Origin: Vibrio bivalvicida
GTDB lineage: Bacteria; Pseudomonadota; Gammaproteobacteria; Enterobacterales; Vibrionaceae
NCBI RefSeq assembly: GCF_001399455.2
Contig: NZ_LLEI02000083.1
Span: 62,001 to 126,000, forward strand
DNA: 64,000 nt
Direction of reading: 5' to 3'
Under the pieces are notes generated by a model, which was given only the letters and a program-made list of their open reading frames with translations, was not told where the DNA came from and searched no databases. This document shows positions 1-9,524 of this stretch, one piece after another. The position numbers and the translations under genes were made by a program. Within the stretch, counting starts at the first letter, position 1; every line of letters begins with the position of its first letter.

Positions 1-5
1 TCTTG

Positions 6-485
6 TTAATTGGTTACGGACTTTCGTAACCAATGGATATGATGTTCAAAGCCGAAATGACGGTAAAACTCAATTGCAGACTGATTAAATTCCCAGACTT
101 CAACAAAGATCTCTTTTACGCCATATTCCTCAAAACGCGTTTCGATATGCTGACACAGTTCGACTGCATGCCCTTTGCCACGGTAGTCCTTAACGATATA
201 CAGTTCATCGATGCTGCCCATCTGAACTGGCTTACTTACTGTGGAAATCAGTTCGCAAAAGTGACCACTAATAAATCCTATGATTTTATCGTCTTCACAT
301 GCGACAAATACAAGACATTCAGGATCATCTAAATATCGTGCAATACTCTTTTCCTGCTCTATATCTACAGCAGTTTTGAAGTGTTCGGGGCATTGGCGAT
401 GATGCTCATCATGCAAGTAAAACATGAGATCATTTAACTGCTCTAAATCTTTGTCATGCGCACTACGAATGGTCACATTGTGCAT
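6..485 (-). CDS. GNAT family N-acetyltransferase
   Basis: The 159-residue protein has the GNAT fold signature. The acetyl-CoA pyrophosphate-binding segment YRGKGHA lies at about residues 100-106, and a C-terminal FYRHFGFE segment is typical of the last strand and helix of the family. It should transfer an acetyl group from acetyl-CoA to an amine; the substrate cannot be read from the sequence. The start codon has no clear Shine-Dalgarno sequence. It lies downstream of prpE on the same strand but is separated from it by a terminator, so it is probably a separate transcription unit. Confidence 0.85.
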   Translation of the reverse strand: MHNVTIRSAHDKDLEQLNDLMFYLHDEHHRQCPEHFKTAVDIEQEKSIARYLDDPECLVFVACEDDKIIGFISGHFCELISTVSKPVQMGSIDELYIVKDYRGKGHAVELCQHIETRFEEYGVKEIFVEVWEFNQSAIEFYRHFGFEHHIHWLRKSVTN

Positions 486-543
486 AAATATTTTTGCGTT
501 ACGAATAAAGTAACAGTTTGGCGGTTTAACAAAATTTTTTCAA

Positions 544-573
544 TAAAAAAGCCCCTTTAGTTCAGGGCTTAAT
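544..573 (-). terminator. Rho-independent terminator of the prp operon
   Basis: On the minus strand a 6-bp stem (AAGCCC paired with GGGCTT, 549-554 and 565-570) is followed directly by a run of six T residues. It sits about 30 bases past the prpE stop codon and ends the methylcitrate operon. Confidence 0.8.
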
Positions 574-604
574 TTTACTATCAGATGAAGTATCCAAAAC
601 AGGA

Positions 605-2482
605 TTAGGAATGCAGTGCCTTTTCGATCTCTTCAAGGCTCGTTGGGTCATCGATCGTCGAAGGCACTGTGTACTGCTCGCCATCGGCTATCTGACGGAT
701 GGTACGGCGCAAAATCTTACCGGATCGCGTCTTTGGCAAACGCTCCACAACGAGCGCATGCTTAAAGCAAGCGACTGCACCGATTTCATCGCGTACCTTA
801 CCAACCAGCTCACCTTCAAGCTGGACGTCGTCGACCTTTACGCCGTCTTTAAGTACCACTAAACCAAGTGGCAACTGCCCTTTCAAATCGTCATGAACAC
901 CAACAACCGCGCATTCCGCAATGGCTGGGTGGCCGCCTACGATCTCTTCCATCTCACCGGTTGATAGACGGTGACCCGCAACGTTAATCACGTCATCGAT
1001 ACGCCCCATAATGAATAGGTAGCCCTCTTCATCGAGATAACCACCATCACCCGATACGTAATAACCCGGGAACTGACTCAGATATCCAGACTCGAAGCGG
1101 TCGTGGTTACGCCATACCGTAGGCAGACAGCTTGGTGGCAGTGGACGTTTCAAAGCGACAAAGCCCTGTTGATTGGCTTCTACTGGCTCACCAAGCTCAT
1201 TAAGGATCTCAACCTGATAACCTGGGATTGGTTTAGTCGCTGAACCTGCTTTCACTGGCATCAGCTCAATTCCGGTAGGGTTACCGGCAATCGCCCAACC
1301 TGTTTCCGTTTGCCACCAGTGATCGACTACTGGTTTGTCAGTTTTGCTTTCTACCCACTCTAATGTCGGAGGGTCTAGGCGCTCACCCGCCATAAAGATG
1401 GTTTTAAGGTTTGATAAATCGTATTGCTTGAGGCACTCACCTTCAGGGTCTTCTTTCTTAATTGCGCGGAAAGCGGTTGGCGCGGAGAACAGTACTTCGA
1501 CTTTGTACTCTTCACACACTCGCCAGAATGCGCCCGGATCCGGAGTCCGTACTGGCTTGCCTTCAAATAGTACTGTTGTACAGCCATGAATCAGCGGCGC
1601 ATAGACAATGTAAGAATGGCCTACGACCCAGCCCACATCAGAAGCTGCCCAGTAAACACCATCTTGTGGAACATTATAAATGGCGCTCATTGAGTACTTC
1701 ATCGCAACAGCATGCCCACCATTATCGCGTACTACACCTTTAGGCTTACCAGTCGTCCCTGAGGTATAAAGAATGTAGAGCGGGTCAGTCGCCAATACTG
1801 GTACACAAGCGTGAGGTAGAGAGCCTTCAAGTGCAGTCGCCCAATCCACATCTCGCTTAGGCTGCAACTGAGCTTCACACTGGCTTCTTTGCAGAACAAC
1901 CACTGTTTCAGGCTTCCATCGACTGTCCATAATCGCTGTATCGACCAATGGCTTGTACGGAATAACTTTATTAACTTCAATACCACAAGAAGCTGTCATC
2001 ACCAATTTAGGTTCAGCATCTTCAAGTCGAATCGCTAGCTCGTTAGCCGCAAAGCCGCCAAACACAACGGAATGAATCGCGCCTAGTCGCGCACAGGCAA
2101 GCATTGCCATTGCTGCCTCAGGAATCATGGGCATATAGATAACCACTCTGTCACCCTTTTCAACGCCCTGTGCTGCGAGCATACCCGCTGTTTTCGCAAC
2201 CTGATCACGAAGCTCGGTATAAGTATATTTTCGCTTAGTACCAGTCACTGGTGAATCGTAGATCAATGCGGTGTTATCGCCACGTCCTTGTTCGCAGTGA
2301 TAATCTAGTGCTAACCAAGAGGTATTAAGCATTCCATCGGGGAACCAGCGCTCTATGCCATTTTCATCCTTGGCTAGAATAGTTTGTGGCTGTTTAAACC
2401 AGTCAATATTTTTCGCTTGTTCCGCCCAAAACGACTCAGGTTCTGACAGCGCCCATTGATACTCTTTTTGATATGCAGACAT
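605..2482 (-). CDS. prpE: Propionate--CoA ligase PrpE
   Basis: This 625-residue acyl-CoA synthetase activates propionate to propionyl-CoA through a propionyl-adenylate, the entry step of the 2-methylcitrate cycle. It carries the adenylate-forming motif YTSGTTGKPKG. It also has the C-terminal KTRSGKILRR segment, whose glycine-flanked lysine is the catalytic and acetylation-controlled residue in this family. The length is close to enterobacterial PrpE. The start at 2482 is preferred over an in-frame upstream ATG because GGAGGA lies about six bases before it. It is the last gene of the operon and is followed by a terminator. Acetyl-CoA synthetase is the nearest alternative, but the operon context favours PrpE. 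Confidence 0.95.
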   Translation of the reverse strand: MSAYQKEYQWALSEPESFWAEQAKNIDWFKQPQTILAKDENGIERWFPDGMLNTSWLALDYHCEQGRGDNTALIYDSPVTGTKRKYTYTELRDQVAKTAGMLAAQGVEKGDRVVIYMPMIPEAAMAMLACARLGAIHSVVFGGFAANELAIRLEDAEPKLVMTASCGIEVNKVIPYKPLVDTAIMDSRWKPETVVVLQRSQCEAQLQPKRDVDWATALEGSLPHACVPVLATDPLYILYTSGTTGKPKGVVRDNGGHAVAMKYSMSAIYNVPQDGVYWAASDVGWVVGHSYIVYAPLIHGCTTVLFEGKPVRTPDPGAFWRVCEEYKVEVLFSAPTAFRAIKKEDPEGECLKQYDLSNLKTIFMAGERLDPPTLEWVESKTDKPVVDHWWQTETGWAIAGNPTGIELMPVKAGSATKPIPGYQVEILNELGEPVEANQQGFVALKRPLPPSCLPTVWRNHDRFESGYLSQFPGYYVSGDGGYLDEEGYLFIMGRIDDVINVAGHRLSTGEMEEIVGGHPAIAECAVVGVHDDLKGQLPLGLVVLKDGVKVDDVQLEGELVGKVRDEIGAVACFKHALVVERLPKTRSGKILRRTIRQIADGEQYTVPSTIDDPTSLEEIEKALHS

Positions 2483-2537
2483 AGTGCTTCCTCCAGTATG
2501 TCCTGACATTGCTTTTCTGGTAATTAACCGGTGCTAA

Positions 2538-3719
2538 TTACGCAAAGATATCGGAGGGTACGCGCACAAATCCCTCCATGATGATTCGAGCACTGCGGCT
2601 CATTACAGCTTTTTCAACGACCCAACCTTGTTCATCTAGCGTGGCGGCCGCTCCTACTTTCAGCGTTCCCGACGGGTGACCAAAAGTGACTGATTCCATT
2701 TCTCCGCCACCAGCAGCACGGTTGACTATAGTGCCGGGCACACAGGAAGCCGATGCAATCGCTACTGCTGCGGTTCCCATCATGGCGTGGTGCAATTTAC
2801 CCATCGACAAAGCGCGAACTAATACATCCACCTCACCGGCTTCGACTGGTTTGCCACTAGAAGAAAGATAACTTTTCGGGTTCGCAACTATGGCGATTTT
2901 TGGCGTGTGCTGACGAGCTTCAGCCTCTTGTAAAGAATCAATCAAACCCATCTTCAACGCACCATAAGCTCTAATCGTTTCAAAGCGTTGTAATGCAGCT
3001 TCATCGTTATTGATATCTTCTTGAAGTTCCGTCCCTTGATATCTGAGAGCTTCAGCGTCAAGGAAAATCGTCGGGATACCCGCATTGATCATCGTTACTT
3101 CAAACGTGCCAACATCAGGAACCTCTAGCTCATCGGTCACATTCCCAGTAGGAAACATGCTGCCTTCGCCGTCTGCGGGGTGCATGAAGTCGACTTGAAT
3201 TTCAGCAGCTGGAAACGTCACCCCATCGAGTTCAAAGTCGCCTGTTTCCTGAACTTGCCCTTCCACTATTGGCACATGAACTACGATGGTTTTGCTGATA
3301 TTCGCCTGCCACACTTTGACGGTAACCGTACCATTGGTTGGGATACGATCTTCATCGACCAAACCAGCATGAATGGCAAAGGGACCAACAGCGGCAGATA
3401 GATTGCCACAGTTGCCACTCCAATCGACAAAAGGTTTATCAATCGATACTTGCCCGAATAGATAGTCGACATCGTGATCTGGCTTATCACTTTTCGATAC
3501 AATCACGGTTTTGCTGGTACTCGACGTGGCACCGCCCATACCATCGATTTGCTTGGCATAAGGATCAGGACTACCAATCACTCTTAGCAGCAATTTATCT
3601 CTCGCCTCTCCGGGAGTTTGAGCTTGTTTTGGCAAATCTTCTAGACTGAAGAATACCCCTTTACTCGTCCCACCACGCATATAGGTGGCTGGTACTTTCA
3701 TTTGGCTAGATGCTGTCAT
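2538..3719 (-). CDS. prpF: 2-methylaconitate cis-trans isomerase PrpF
   Basis: The 393-residue protein belongs to the PrpF family (diaminopimelate-epimerase-like fold). The N-terminal YMRGGTSKGVFF segment is characteristic and includes the lysine used in isomerisation. PrpF works with AcnD to convert the 2-methylaconitate isomer made by AcnD into the form that can be hydrated to 2-methylisocitrate. The ATG at 3719 has AGGTGG about eight bases upstream and lies 10 bases after the acnD stop codon, so the two genes are tightly coupled. A GTG nine bases further upstream overlaps that Shine-Dalgarno sequence and is less likely. Confidence 0.95.
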   Translation of the reverse strand: MTASSQMKVPATYMRGGTSKGVFFSLEDLPKQAQTPGEARDKLLLRVIGSPDPYAKQIDGMGGATSSTSKTVIVSKSDKPDHDVDYLFGQVSIDKPFVDWSGNCGNLSAAVGPFAIHAGLVDEDRIPTNGTVTVKVWQANISKTIVVHVPIVEGQVQETGDFELDGVTFPAAEIQVDFMHPADGEGSMFPTGNVTDELEVPDVGTFEVTMINAGIPTIFLDAEALRYQGTELQEDINNDEAALQRFETIRAYGALKMGLIDSLQEAEARQHTPKIAIVANPKSYLSSSGKPVEAGEVDVLVRALSMGKLHHAMMGTAAVAIASASCVPGTIVNRAAGGGEMESVTFGHPSGTLKVGAAATLDEQGWVVEKAVMSRSARIIMEGFVRVPSDIFA

Positions 3720-3728
3720 AGCGGCCAC

Positions 3729-6320
3729 CTATTGGGATAAAAAGTCTTGGGCAAAGCGTTGCAAAACGCCACCAGCGTTATAAACACTAACCTCATCGGC
3801 GGTGTCCAAACGACAAGTCACAGGAACATCGAACTTTTCTCCATTAGCACGAGTTACGACAAGCGCTAGATCTGCGCTAGGCTTGATATCACCGATGACG
3901 TCATAAAGCTCACTACCGTCGAGCTGTAACGTTTTTCGGCTTGTGCCAAATTTAAATTGAAGTGGCAAAACACCCATTCCGACTAGGTTAGTTCTGTGAA
4001 TGCGTTCAAAACCTTCGGCTGCAATTGCTTCAACCCCAGCTAGGCGAACCCCTTTCGCAGCCCAATCACGTGAAGAGCCTTGACCATAATCCGCACCCGC
4101 AACGATGATTAACGGCTGCTTGCGATTCATGTAGGTTTCAATTGCTTCCCACATTCGAGTGACTTTACCCTCTGGCTCGACCCTTGCCAGTGAGCCTTGT
4201 ACCAACTCACCATTCTCTTTAACCATTTCATTGAACAGTTTAGGGTTTGCAAACGTCGCTCTCTGCGCAGTTAGGTGATCACCACGGTGGGTTGCGTAAG
4301 AGTTAAAGTCTTCTTCAGGTACATCCATAGAAGCGAGATACTCGCCCGCGGCACTGCTCGCGAGTATCGCGTTGGAGGGAGATAAGTGATCAGTCGTGAT
4401 GTTATCGCCTAGTACGGCTAAAGGTCTCATCGCGGATAGCGTTCTTTTACCTGCTAGCGCCCCTTCCCAGTATGGTGGACGGCGAATGTAGGTACTTTTT
4501 GGTCGCCAGTCATAAAGAGGGTTGCTATTACGCTCACCTTCATCGAGTTTAAACATCTGAATGTAGACCTGATTAAACTGCTCGGGCTTAACATGCTTGC
4601 CGACAACCGCATCAATCTCTTCATCACTCGGCCACAAGTCATTGAGATAAATAGGATTGCCTTGTTTATCTTTACCTAACGAATCACGTTCAATATCAAA
4701 ACGCATGGTTCCAGCTAGGGCATAAGCGACCACTAGTGGCGGCGATGCCAAGAATGCTTGCTTAGCATAAGGGTGAATCCGACCATCAAAGTTTCGGTTA
4801 CCTGATAGCACTGCCGTTGTATAAACGTCGCGGTCAATGATTTCTTGCTGAATCTCTGGATCAAGCGCACCACTCATACCATTACAAGTAGTACAGGCAT
4901 AAGCGACAATTCCAAAGCCTAGCTTTTCGAGTTCAGGTAAAAGACCTGCGTCTTCAAGGTATAACTTTGCAACCTTTGAGCCCGGAGCAAAAGAAGATTT
5001 CACCCAAGGTTTGCGAACGAGTCCAAGCTCATTGGCCTTCTTGGCAACAAGGCCAGCGGCGACCACATTACGCGGGTTACTTGTATTGGTACATGAGGTA
5101 ATCGCCGCGATAATCACTGCCCCATCGGGTAATTGCCCCTCACTAGTATTAACCTCACTCTCTTTTGCTATACCTCGCTGTGCAAGCTCTGAGGTTGGCA
5201 AACGTCTATGAGGATTCGATGGCCCTGCCATGTTGCGAGAAACCTTGGATAAGTCGAACTCTAATACTCGCTCGTACTCAGCGGTTTCAAGATCATCGGC
5301 CCAAAGACCCGTCTGTTTGGCATATGTTTCAACAAGCTCGACTTGCTGATCATCACGACCCGTCAGTTTTAGGTAGTTGATGGTCTGCTCATCGATGTAG
5401 AACATCCCAGCCGTAGCGCCGTACTCTGGCGTCATGTTAGAGATGGTTGCTCGATCGCCGATGGTTAAGTCTTTTGCTCCTTCCCCAAAGAATTCAAGAT
5501 AGGACGAAACGACTCGTTCGTTACGCAAAAATTCAGTAATCGCCAAGACAATATCTGTTGCAGTAATCCCAGGCTGGCGCTTGCCAGTAAGCTTGACACC
5601 AACGATATCTGGAAGTCTCATCATTGAAGGACGGCCAAGCATGACTGTCTCCGCCTCAAGCCCTCCCACACCAATCGCAATCACCCCTAGAGCATCGACA
5701 TGCGGCGTGTGACTATCCGTACCGACACAAGTGTCTGGGTATGCGATACCTTGCTTAGCCTGAACAACAGGAGACATTTTCTCCAAGTTGATTTGGTGCA
5801 TGATGCCATTACCAGCAGGAATAACGCTGACATTCTCAAACGCGGTTTTACACCACTCAATAAAATGAAAACGGTCTTCATTTCTGCGCTCTTCAATCGC
5901 CCTATTTTTATCAAATGCATCTGGGTCAAAGCCCGCGTGTTCAACAGCAAGAGAATGGTCAACAATCAGCTGGGTTTCTACCACAGGGTTGACTTTGGCA
6001 GGATCGCCACCTTGTTGGGCAATCGCATCTCTAAGGCCTGCAAGGTCAACCAACGCCGTCTGACCTAGAATGTCATGACACACAACTCGAGCAGGATACC
6101 AAGGAAAATCTAAGTCGCGCTTTCGCTCGATAATTTGCTCTAGACTTTGAGTCAGAGTGTTAGGGTCACAACGTCGAACTAACTGCTCAGCCAGCACTCG
6201 TGAGGTATACGGGAGTTTTTCGTAGGCACCTGGGGATAGTGTATTTACGGCTTCTCGGGCATCAAAATAATCAAGATGGCTTCCCGGAAGCGATTTTCTG
6301 TATAGGGTATTCATGCTCAT
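3729..6320 (-). CDS. acnD: Fe/S-dependent 2-methylcitrate dehydratase AcnD
   Basis: This is an aconitase-superfamily enzyme of 863 residues that dehydrates 2-methylcitrate. Aconitase hallmarks are visible: TCVGTDSHTPHVDALG, SCTNTSNPRNV and ACTTCNGMSG, which hold the three cysteines expected to bind the 4Fe-4S cluster. A C-terminal swivel domain (GSSRDWAAKG) is also present. Placement next to prpF separates it from housekeeping AcnA, which it resembles. The start at 6320 has GGAAG just upstream; an alternative Met two codons later gives MNTLYRK, the commonest family N-terminus. The longest open frame overlaps the end of prpC and is unlikely to be translated. Confidence 0.95.
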   Translation of the reverse strand: MSMNTLYRKSLPGSHLDYFDAREAVNTLSPGAYEKLPYTSRVLAEQLVRRCDPNTLTQSLEQIIERKRDLDFPWYPARVVCHDILGQTALVDLAGLRDAIAQQGGDPAKVNPVVETQLIVDHSLAVEHAGFDPDAFDKNRAIEERRNEDRFHFIEWCKTAFENVSVIPAGNGIMHQINLEKMSPVVQAKQGIAYPDTCVGTDSHTPHVDALGVIAIGVGGLEAETVMLGRPSMMRLPDIVGVKLTGKRQPGITATDIVLAITEFLRNERVVSSYLEFFGEGAKDLTIGDRATISNMTPEYGATAGMFYIDEQTINYLKLTGRDDQQVELVETYAKQTGLWADDLETAEYERVLEFDLSKVSRNMAGPSNPHRRLPTSELAQRGIAKESEVNTSEGQLPDGAVIIAAITSCTNTSNPRNVVAAGLVAKKANELGLVRKPWVKSSFAPGSKVAKLYLEDAGLLPELEKLGFGIVAYACTTCNGMSGALDPEIQQEIIDRDVYTTAVLSGNRNFDGRIHPYAKQAFLASPPLVVAYALAGTMRFDIERDSLGKDKQGNPIYLNDLWPSDEEIDAVVGKHVKPEQFNQVYIQMFKLDEGERNSNPLYDWRPKSTYIRRPPYWEGALAGKRTLSAMRPLAVLGDNITTDHLSPSNAILASSAAGEYLASMDVPEEDFNSYATHRGDHLTAQRATFANPKLFNEMVKENGELVQGSLARVEPEGKVTRMWEAIETYMNRKQPLIIVAGADYGQGSSRDWAAKGVRLAGVEAIAAEGFERIHRTNLVGMGVLPLQFKFGTSRKTLQLDGSELYDVIGDIKPSADLALVVTRANGEKFDVPVTCRLDTADEVSVYNAGGVLQRFAQDFLSQ

Positions 6321-6379
6321 ATCTGCTTCCATTGAGGTAGATGTTTGCTCCCTAATCGAAGGGAGCAAAGTCGACAGTG

Positions 6380-7522
6380 CTATCGTTTTTCGATTGGAAC
6401 CCAATCTTGATGATCAGGACCTGTGTAATCTGCACTTGGTCGAATGATTCGGTTATTGGCTCGTTGCTCGTAAACGTGCGCAGCCCAACCTGTTAGGCGA
6501 CTCATGACAAAGATCGGCGTAAACAACTTGGTTGGAATATCCATGAAGTGATAAGCAGAGGCATGGAAAAAGTCCGCGTTACAGAACAAGCCTTTCTCTC
6601 GCTTCATCACCGCTTCAACGCGCTCAGAAACCGCGTACAAATGGGTATCTCCTACCGTATCTGAAAGCTCTTTTGACCAACGCTTAATCAACGCATTACG
6701 AGGATCACTTTCACGGTAGATAGCATGACCAAAGCCCATGATTTTGTCTTTGTTCGCTAGCATCTTCATGATGTTTGCTTCCGCTTCATCTGGTGTCTGC
6801 CAGTTTTGAATCATCTCCATTGCAGCTTCGTTTGCACCACCATGTAAAGGGCCACGAAGCGTACCGATCGCTGCTGTAATACAAGAATGAAGATCGGAAA
6901 GTGTAGAAGCACATACGCGCGCTGCAAAGGTAGACGCATTAAACTCATGCTCTGCGTATAGAATGAGCGAACAGTGCATGACCTGCTTATGAATCTCAGT
7001 TGGCGCTTTATCTGTCAGCATTTTTAGAAAGTAACCGCCAATACAGGTTTCGGATTGATCGTCTGTATCTATGCGTACACCATCATGGCTAAAGCGGTAC
7101 CAATAACAAATGATGGCGGGAAATAGAGCGAGCATTCTTTCTGTCGCGTCTAGCTGCTCTTCAAAGCTCATCTCTTGCTCTAGATTACCCAGTACCGAGC
7201 AACCTGTTCGCATCACATCCATTGGATGCGCAGAGGCAGGAATAAGCTCTAAAGCTTGCTTAAGTTCACTCGGTAGACCTCGTAAACTAATCAGACGCGT
7301 TTTATATTCATCTAGCTCTTTTTGATTGGGTAAGTGACCACGTAACAGCATGTGGGCAACTTCTTCAAATTGAGCATTGTTTGCCAAGTCAGTAATATCG
7401 TAACCTCGATATGTCAGACCTGTCCCCGTTTTACCGACAGTACACAAAGCTGTGCTACCAGCGCTTTGGCCGCGAAGACCTGCGCCACCTAACTCTTCAT
7501 TCTTTTTCGATGATAGAGGCAT
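6380..7522 (-). CDS. prpC: 2-methylcitrate synthase PrpC
   Basis: The 380-residue citrate-synthase-family enzyme condenses propionyl-CoA with oxaloacetate to give 2-methylcitrate. The segments HGGANEAAMEMI and GFGHAIYRESDPRN contain the catalytic histidines, and the C-terminal RPSADYTGP is also typical. The length matches the small bacterial PrpC type rather than the roughly 430-residue GltA. The start at 7522 has AAGGAG six bases upstream, and an in-frame upstream Met is ignored for that reason. It is third in the prpR-prpB-prpC-acnD-prpF-prpE order. Confidence 0.95.
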   Translation of the reverse strand: MPLSSKKNEELGGAGLRGQSAGSTALCTVGKTGTGLTYRGYDITDLANNAQFEEVAHMLLRGHLPNQKELDEYKTRLISLRGLPSELKQALELIPASAHPMDVMRTGCSVLGNLEQEMSFEEQLDATERMLALFPAIICYWYRFSHDGVRIDTDDQSETCIGGYFLKMLTDKAPTEIHKQVMHCSLILYAEHEFNASTFAARVCASTLSDLHSCITAAIGTLRGPLHGGANEAAMEMIQNWQTPDEAEANIMKMLANKDKIMGFGHAIYRESDPRNALIKRWSKELSDTVGDTHLYAVSERVEAVMKREKGLFCNADFFHASAYHFMDIPTKLFTPIFVMSRLTGWAAHVYEQRANNRIIRPSADYTGPDHQDWVPIEKR

Positions 7523-7633
7523 TTTGAACTCCTTTTCTGTTTGATATAGCTCTCTAAGTGGAGCGTTATTTACCAAACAATTTCACGTTATTGGATTAAT
7601 TCCGAATCGGTTTCCTTGGGCTTCCGTTTGATC

Positions 7634-8530
7634 CTATTTTCCTTCTGAAAACAACTGATCAAGCTTGTCTTCATAATCATGATATTTGAGGTGCGCATAG
7701 AGCTCTTTACGAGTTTGCATCGAATCCGTCAGCGCTTCTTGGTTACCCACTTCTAACAGATGCTTGTACACCATCTCTGCTGCTTTGTTCATTGCACGGA
7801 ACGCACTGAGTGGATACAACACCATATCAACTTTGGATTTTGCCAGCTCTTCACAGCCGTACAGTGGCGTCTGACCAAACTCGGTAATGTTCGCCAGTAT
7901 CGGCACATGTTTCCCTGTTGCACTCTCTAGCGCTTCAGAAAACTGAACATACTGCTCTAGTTTGTTCATTGCTTCTGGGAAAATCATGTCAGCACCAGCT
8001 TCAACGCAAGCAATCGCACGTTCGATAGCACTATCGATCCCTTCAACCGCCAGAGCATCCGTACGAGCCATCACCACAAAGTTGTCATCGTTACGCGCAT
8101 CCACTGCGGCCTTAACGCGATCGACCATCTCTTGTTGGCTAACAATGGCTTTATTTGGGCGATGACCACAACGTTTTTGCGCTACCTGATCTTCCATGTG
8201 TACCGCGCCCGCACCCGCTTTCTCCATTGCCTTGATGGTTCGCGCGATATTAAATGCTCCACCAAACCCCGTATCGATATCAACCAGCAGTGGTAAGTCA
8301 CACGCATTGGTGATTCTCTCGACATCGACTAACACGTCATTAAGTGTGGTAATCCCCAAATCGGGTAAGCCATAAGAGGCATTAGCGATACCGCCACCTG
8401 ATAAGTAAATAGCTTGGTGCCCGAGATTTTTTGCCATCATGGCGCAGTATGGATTAATGGTCCCTACAATTTGCAGTGGATCGTTTTGCTCAACGGCAAG
8501 TCTAAATTTGGCTCCTTGAGATAAACTCAT
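7634..8530 (-). CDS. prpB: 2-methylisocitrate lyase PrpB
   Basis: The 298-residue member of the isocitrate lyase/PEP mutase family cleaves 2-methylisocitrate to pyruvate and succinate, the last step of the cycle. The active-site loop KRCGHRP is present at about residue 120, preceded by the metal-binding segment VDIDTGFGG and HMEDQ. GAGGA lies eight to nine bases before the ATG. The gene follows the regulator gene directly and leads the enzymatic part of the operon. Confidence 0.96.
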   Translation of the reverse strand: MSLSQGAKFRLAVEQNDPLQIVGTINPYCAMMAKNLGHQAIYLSGGGIANASYGLPDLGITTLNDVLVDVERITNACDLPLLVDIDTGFGGAFNIARTIKAMEKAGAGAVHMEDQVAQKRCGHRPNKAIVSQQEMVDRVKAAVDARNDDNFVVMARTDALAVEGIDSAIERAIACVEAGADMIFPEAMNKLEQYVQFSEALESATGKHVPILANITEFGQTPLYGCEELAKSKVDMVLYPLSAFRAMNKAAEMVYKHLLEVGNQEALTDSMQTRKELYAHLKYHDYEDKLDQLFSEGK

Positions 8531-8558
8531 TGCTCTTTCCTCTAGTCCGTTTTGGGCT

Positions 8559-9254
8559 TTAGTCCCTAAGGATTTGTTGTTCGATTAATGTTCGGCTACC
8601 CGAGATATGGCGTCTCATCAGCATCTCAGCTAACTCTTCGTCTCTATTCTTGATAGCTTGTAAGATATACTTATGCTCATCTAACGCTTCAACGGGTCTC
8701 GACTGAGCTCTAGGTGATTGGTAGCGATACATTCTCAATAAGTGGTAAAGCTCATCACACAGCAATGAAATAAGCTTACTGTTACGGCTAGCGAGAATGA
8801 TGCGATAGTGAAAATCGAAATCACCGTGCTGATGGAAATACGAAGCACCCTCAACTTCATCAATATGATTTGAATGTGTCGACAATACTGCTTCTAATCC
8901 TACAATCTCTTCTGCAGTGATATGCCTAGCTGCAAGTCGAGCAGCCATACCTTCTAGCGCCTCTCTAACTGCGTATAGCTCTATTAGCTTTTCAGGTGAG
9001 AAAGTAATCACTCTGGCACCGACGTGAGGGATACGCTCGATTAGGCCTAATCCTTCAACTCGCATTATCGCTTCACGCAGAGGCCCCCTACTTACCTGAT
9101 ACTTCTTAGCTAACTCTGGCTCAGATATCTTGCTGCCTGGTGCAATATCACCACTCACAATAGCCTCAACCAAGGATTCAGTTAAGCTCTCTGATTTGGT
9201 GTTTTCTTTTTCAGAAACGCCTTCTTTTTGTCGAGTTTTAAATTCGATATTCAT
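8559..9254 (-). CDS. GntR-family regulator of the methylcitrate operon
   Basis: The 231-residue protein has an N-terminal winged helix-turn-helix of the GntR type (ISEPELAKKYQVSRGPLREAI, residues about 45-65). It is followed by an all-helical FCD ligand-binding domain with His residues that may bind a metal or carboxylate ligand. As the first gene of the prp operon it probably represses its own operon until a cycle intermediate such as 2-methylcitrate accumulates. It is not the sigma-54-type PrpR of enterobacteria. The ATG at 9254 is preferred over a TTG six bases upstream; neither has a strong Shine-Dalgarno sequence. Confidence 0.88.
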   Translation of the reverse strand: MNIEFKTRQKEGVSEKENTKSESLTESLVEAIVSGDIAPGSKISEPELAKKYQVSRGPLREAIMRVEGLGLIERIPHVGARVITFSPEKLIELYAVREALEGMAARLAARHITAEEIVGLEAVLSTHSNHIDEVEGASYFHQHGDFDFHYRIILASRNSKLISLLCDELYHLLRMYRYQSPRAQSRPVEALDEHKYILQAIKNRDEELAEMLMRRHISGSRTLIEQQILRD

Positions 9255-9283
9255 TGTCAATACACTCGCCCTATAGCACCAAC

Positions 9284-9293
9284 TTGTCTACAA
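9284..9293. promoter_or_regulatory. Possible third, imperfect operator half-repeat
   Basis: TTGTCTACAA differs at one position from the core TTGTCGACAA of the two perfect palindromes and lies about 43 bp closer to the regulator gene. It may be a weaker site downstream of the promoter that serves autoregulation. The match is short enough to be chance. Confidence 0.35.
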
Positions 9294-9325
9294 TTTCATC
9301 TTATGCATTTAAAATAGACTATAAC

Positions 9326-9358
9326 ATTGTCGACAATCAAGAAAATTGTCGACAATTT
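9326..9358. promoter_or_regulatory. Twin palindromic operators upstream of the prp operon
   Basis: Two identical 12-bp perfect palindromes, ATTGTCGACAAT, lie at 9326-9337 and 9345-9356. The second extends to a 16-bp palindrome (9343-9358). Their centres are 19 bp apart, close to two helical turns. They sit 72-104 bases upstream of the GntR-family regulator gene and are the obvious candidates for its binding sites. A possible -10 sequence on the minus strand (TATAGT, complement of 9318-9323) lies between the sites and the gene. Binding is inferred. Confidence 0.75.
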
Positions 9359-9524
9359 AGACCAAGGTAGTAGATGAAGTGGGTCTAAAGCGGTGAGATC
9401 AAGTCCATCAACAAAAGTGATATGTGATGTAGAACAGCACAATTTCATTTACAGCAATGACTTAACCCAAGTATGAGATTAATATCTTAGATACAGAAAG
9501 GAATCTTCTAAAATAAGAGGCTTA

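Noticed and set aside
33..332. Open frame on the plus strand opposite the first acetyltransferase
   Set aside because: It is antisense to a well-supported GNAT gene and has no family pattern.
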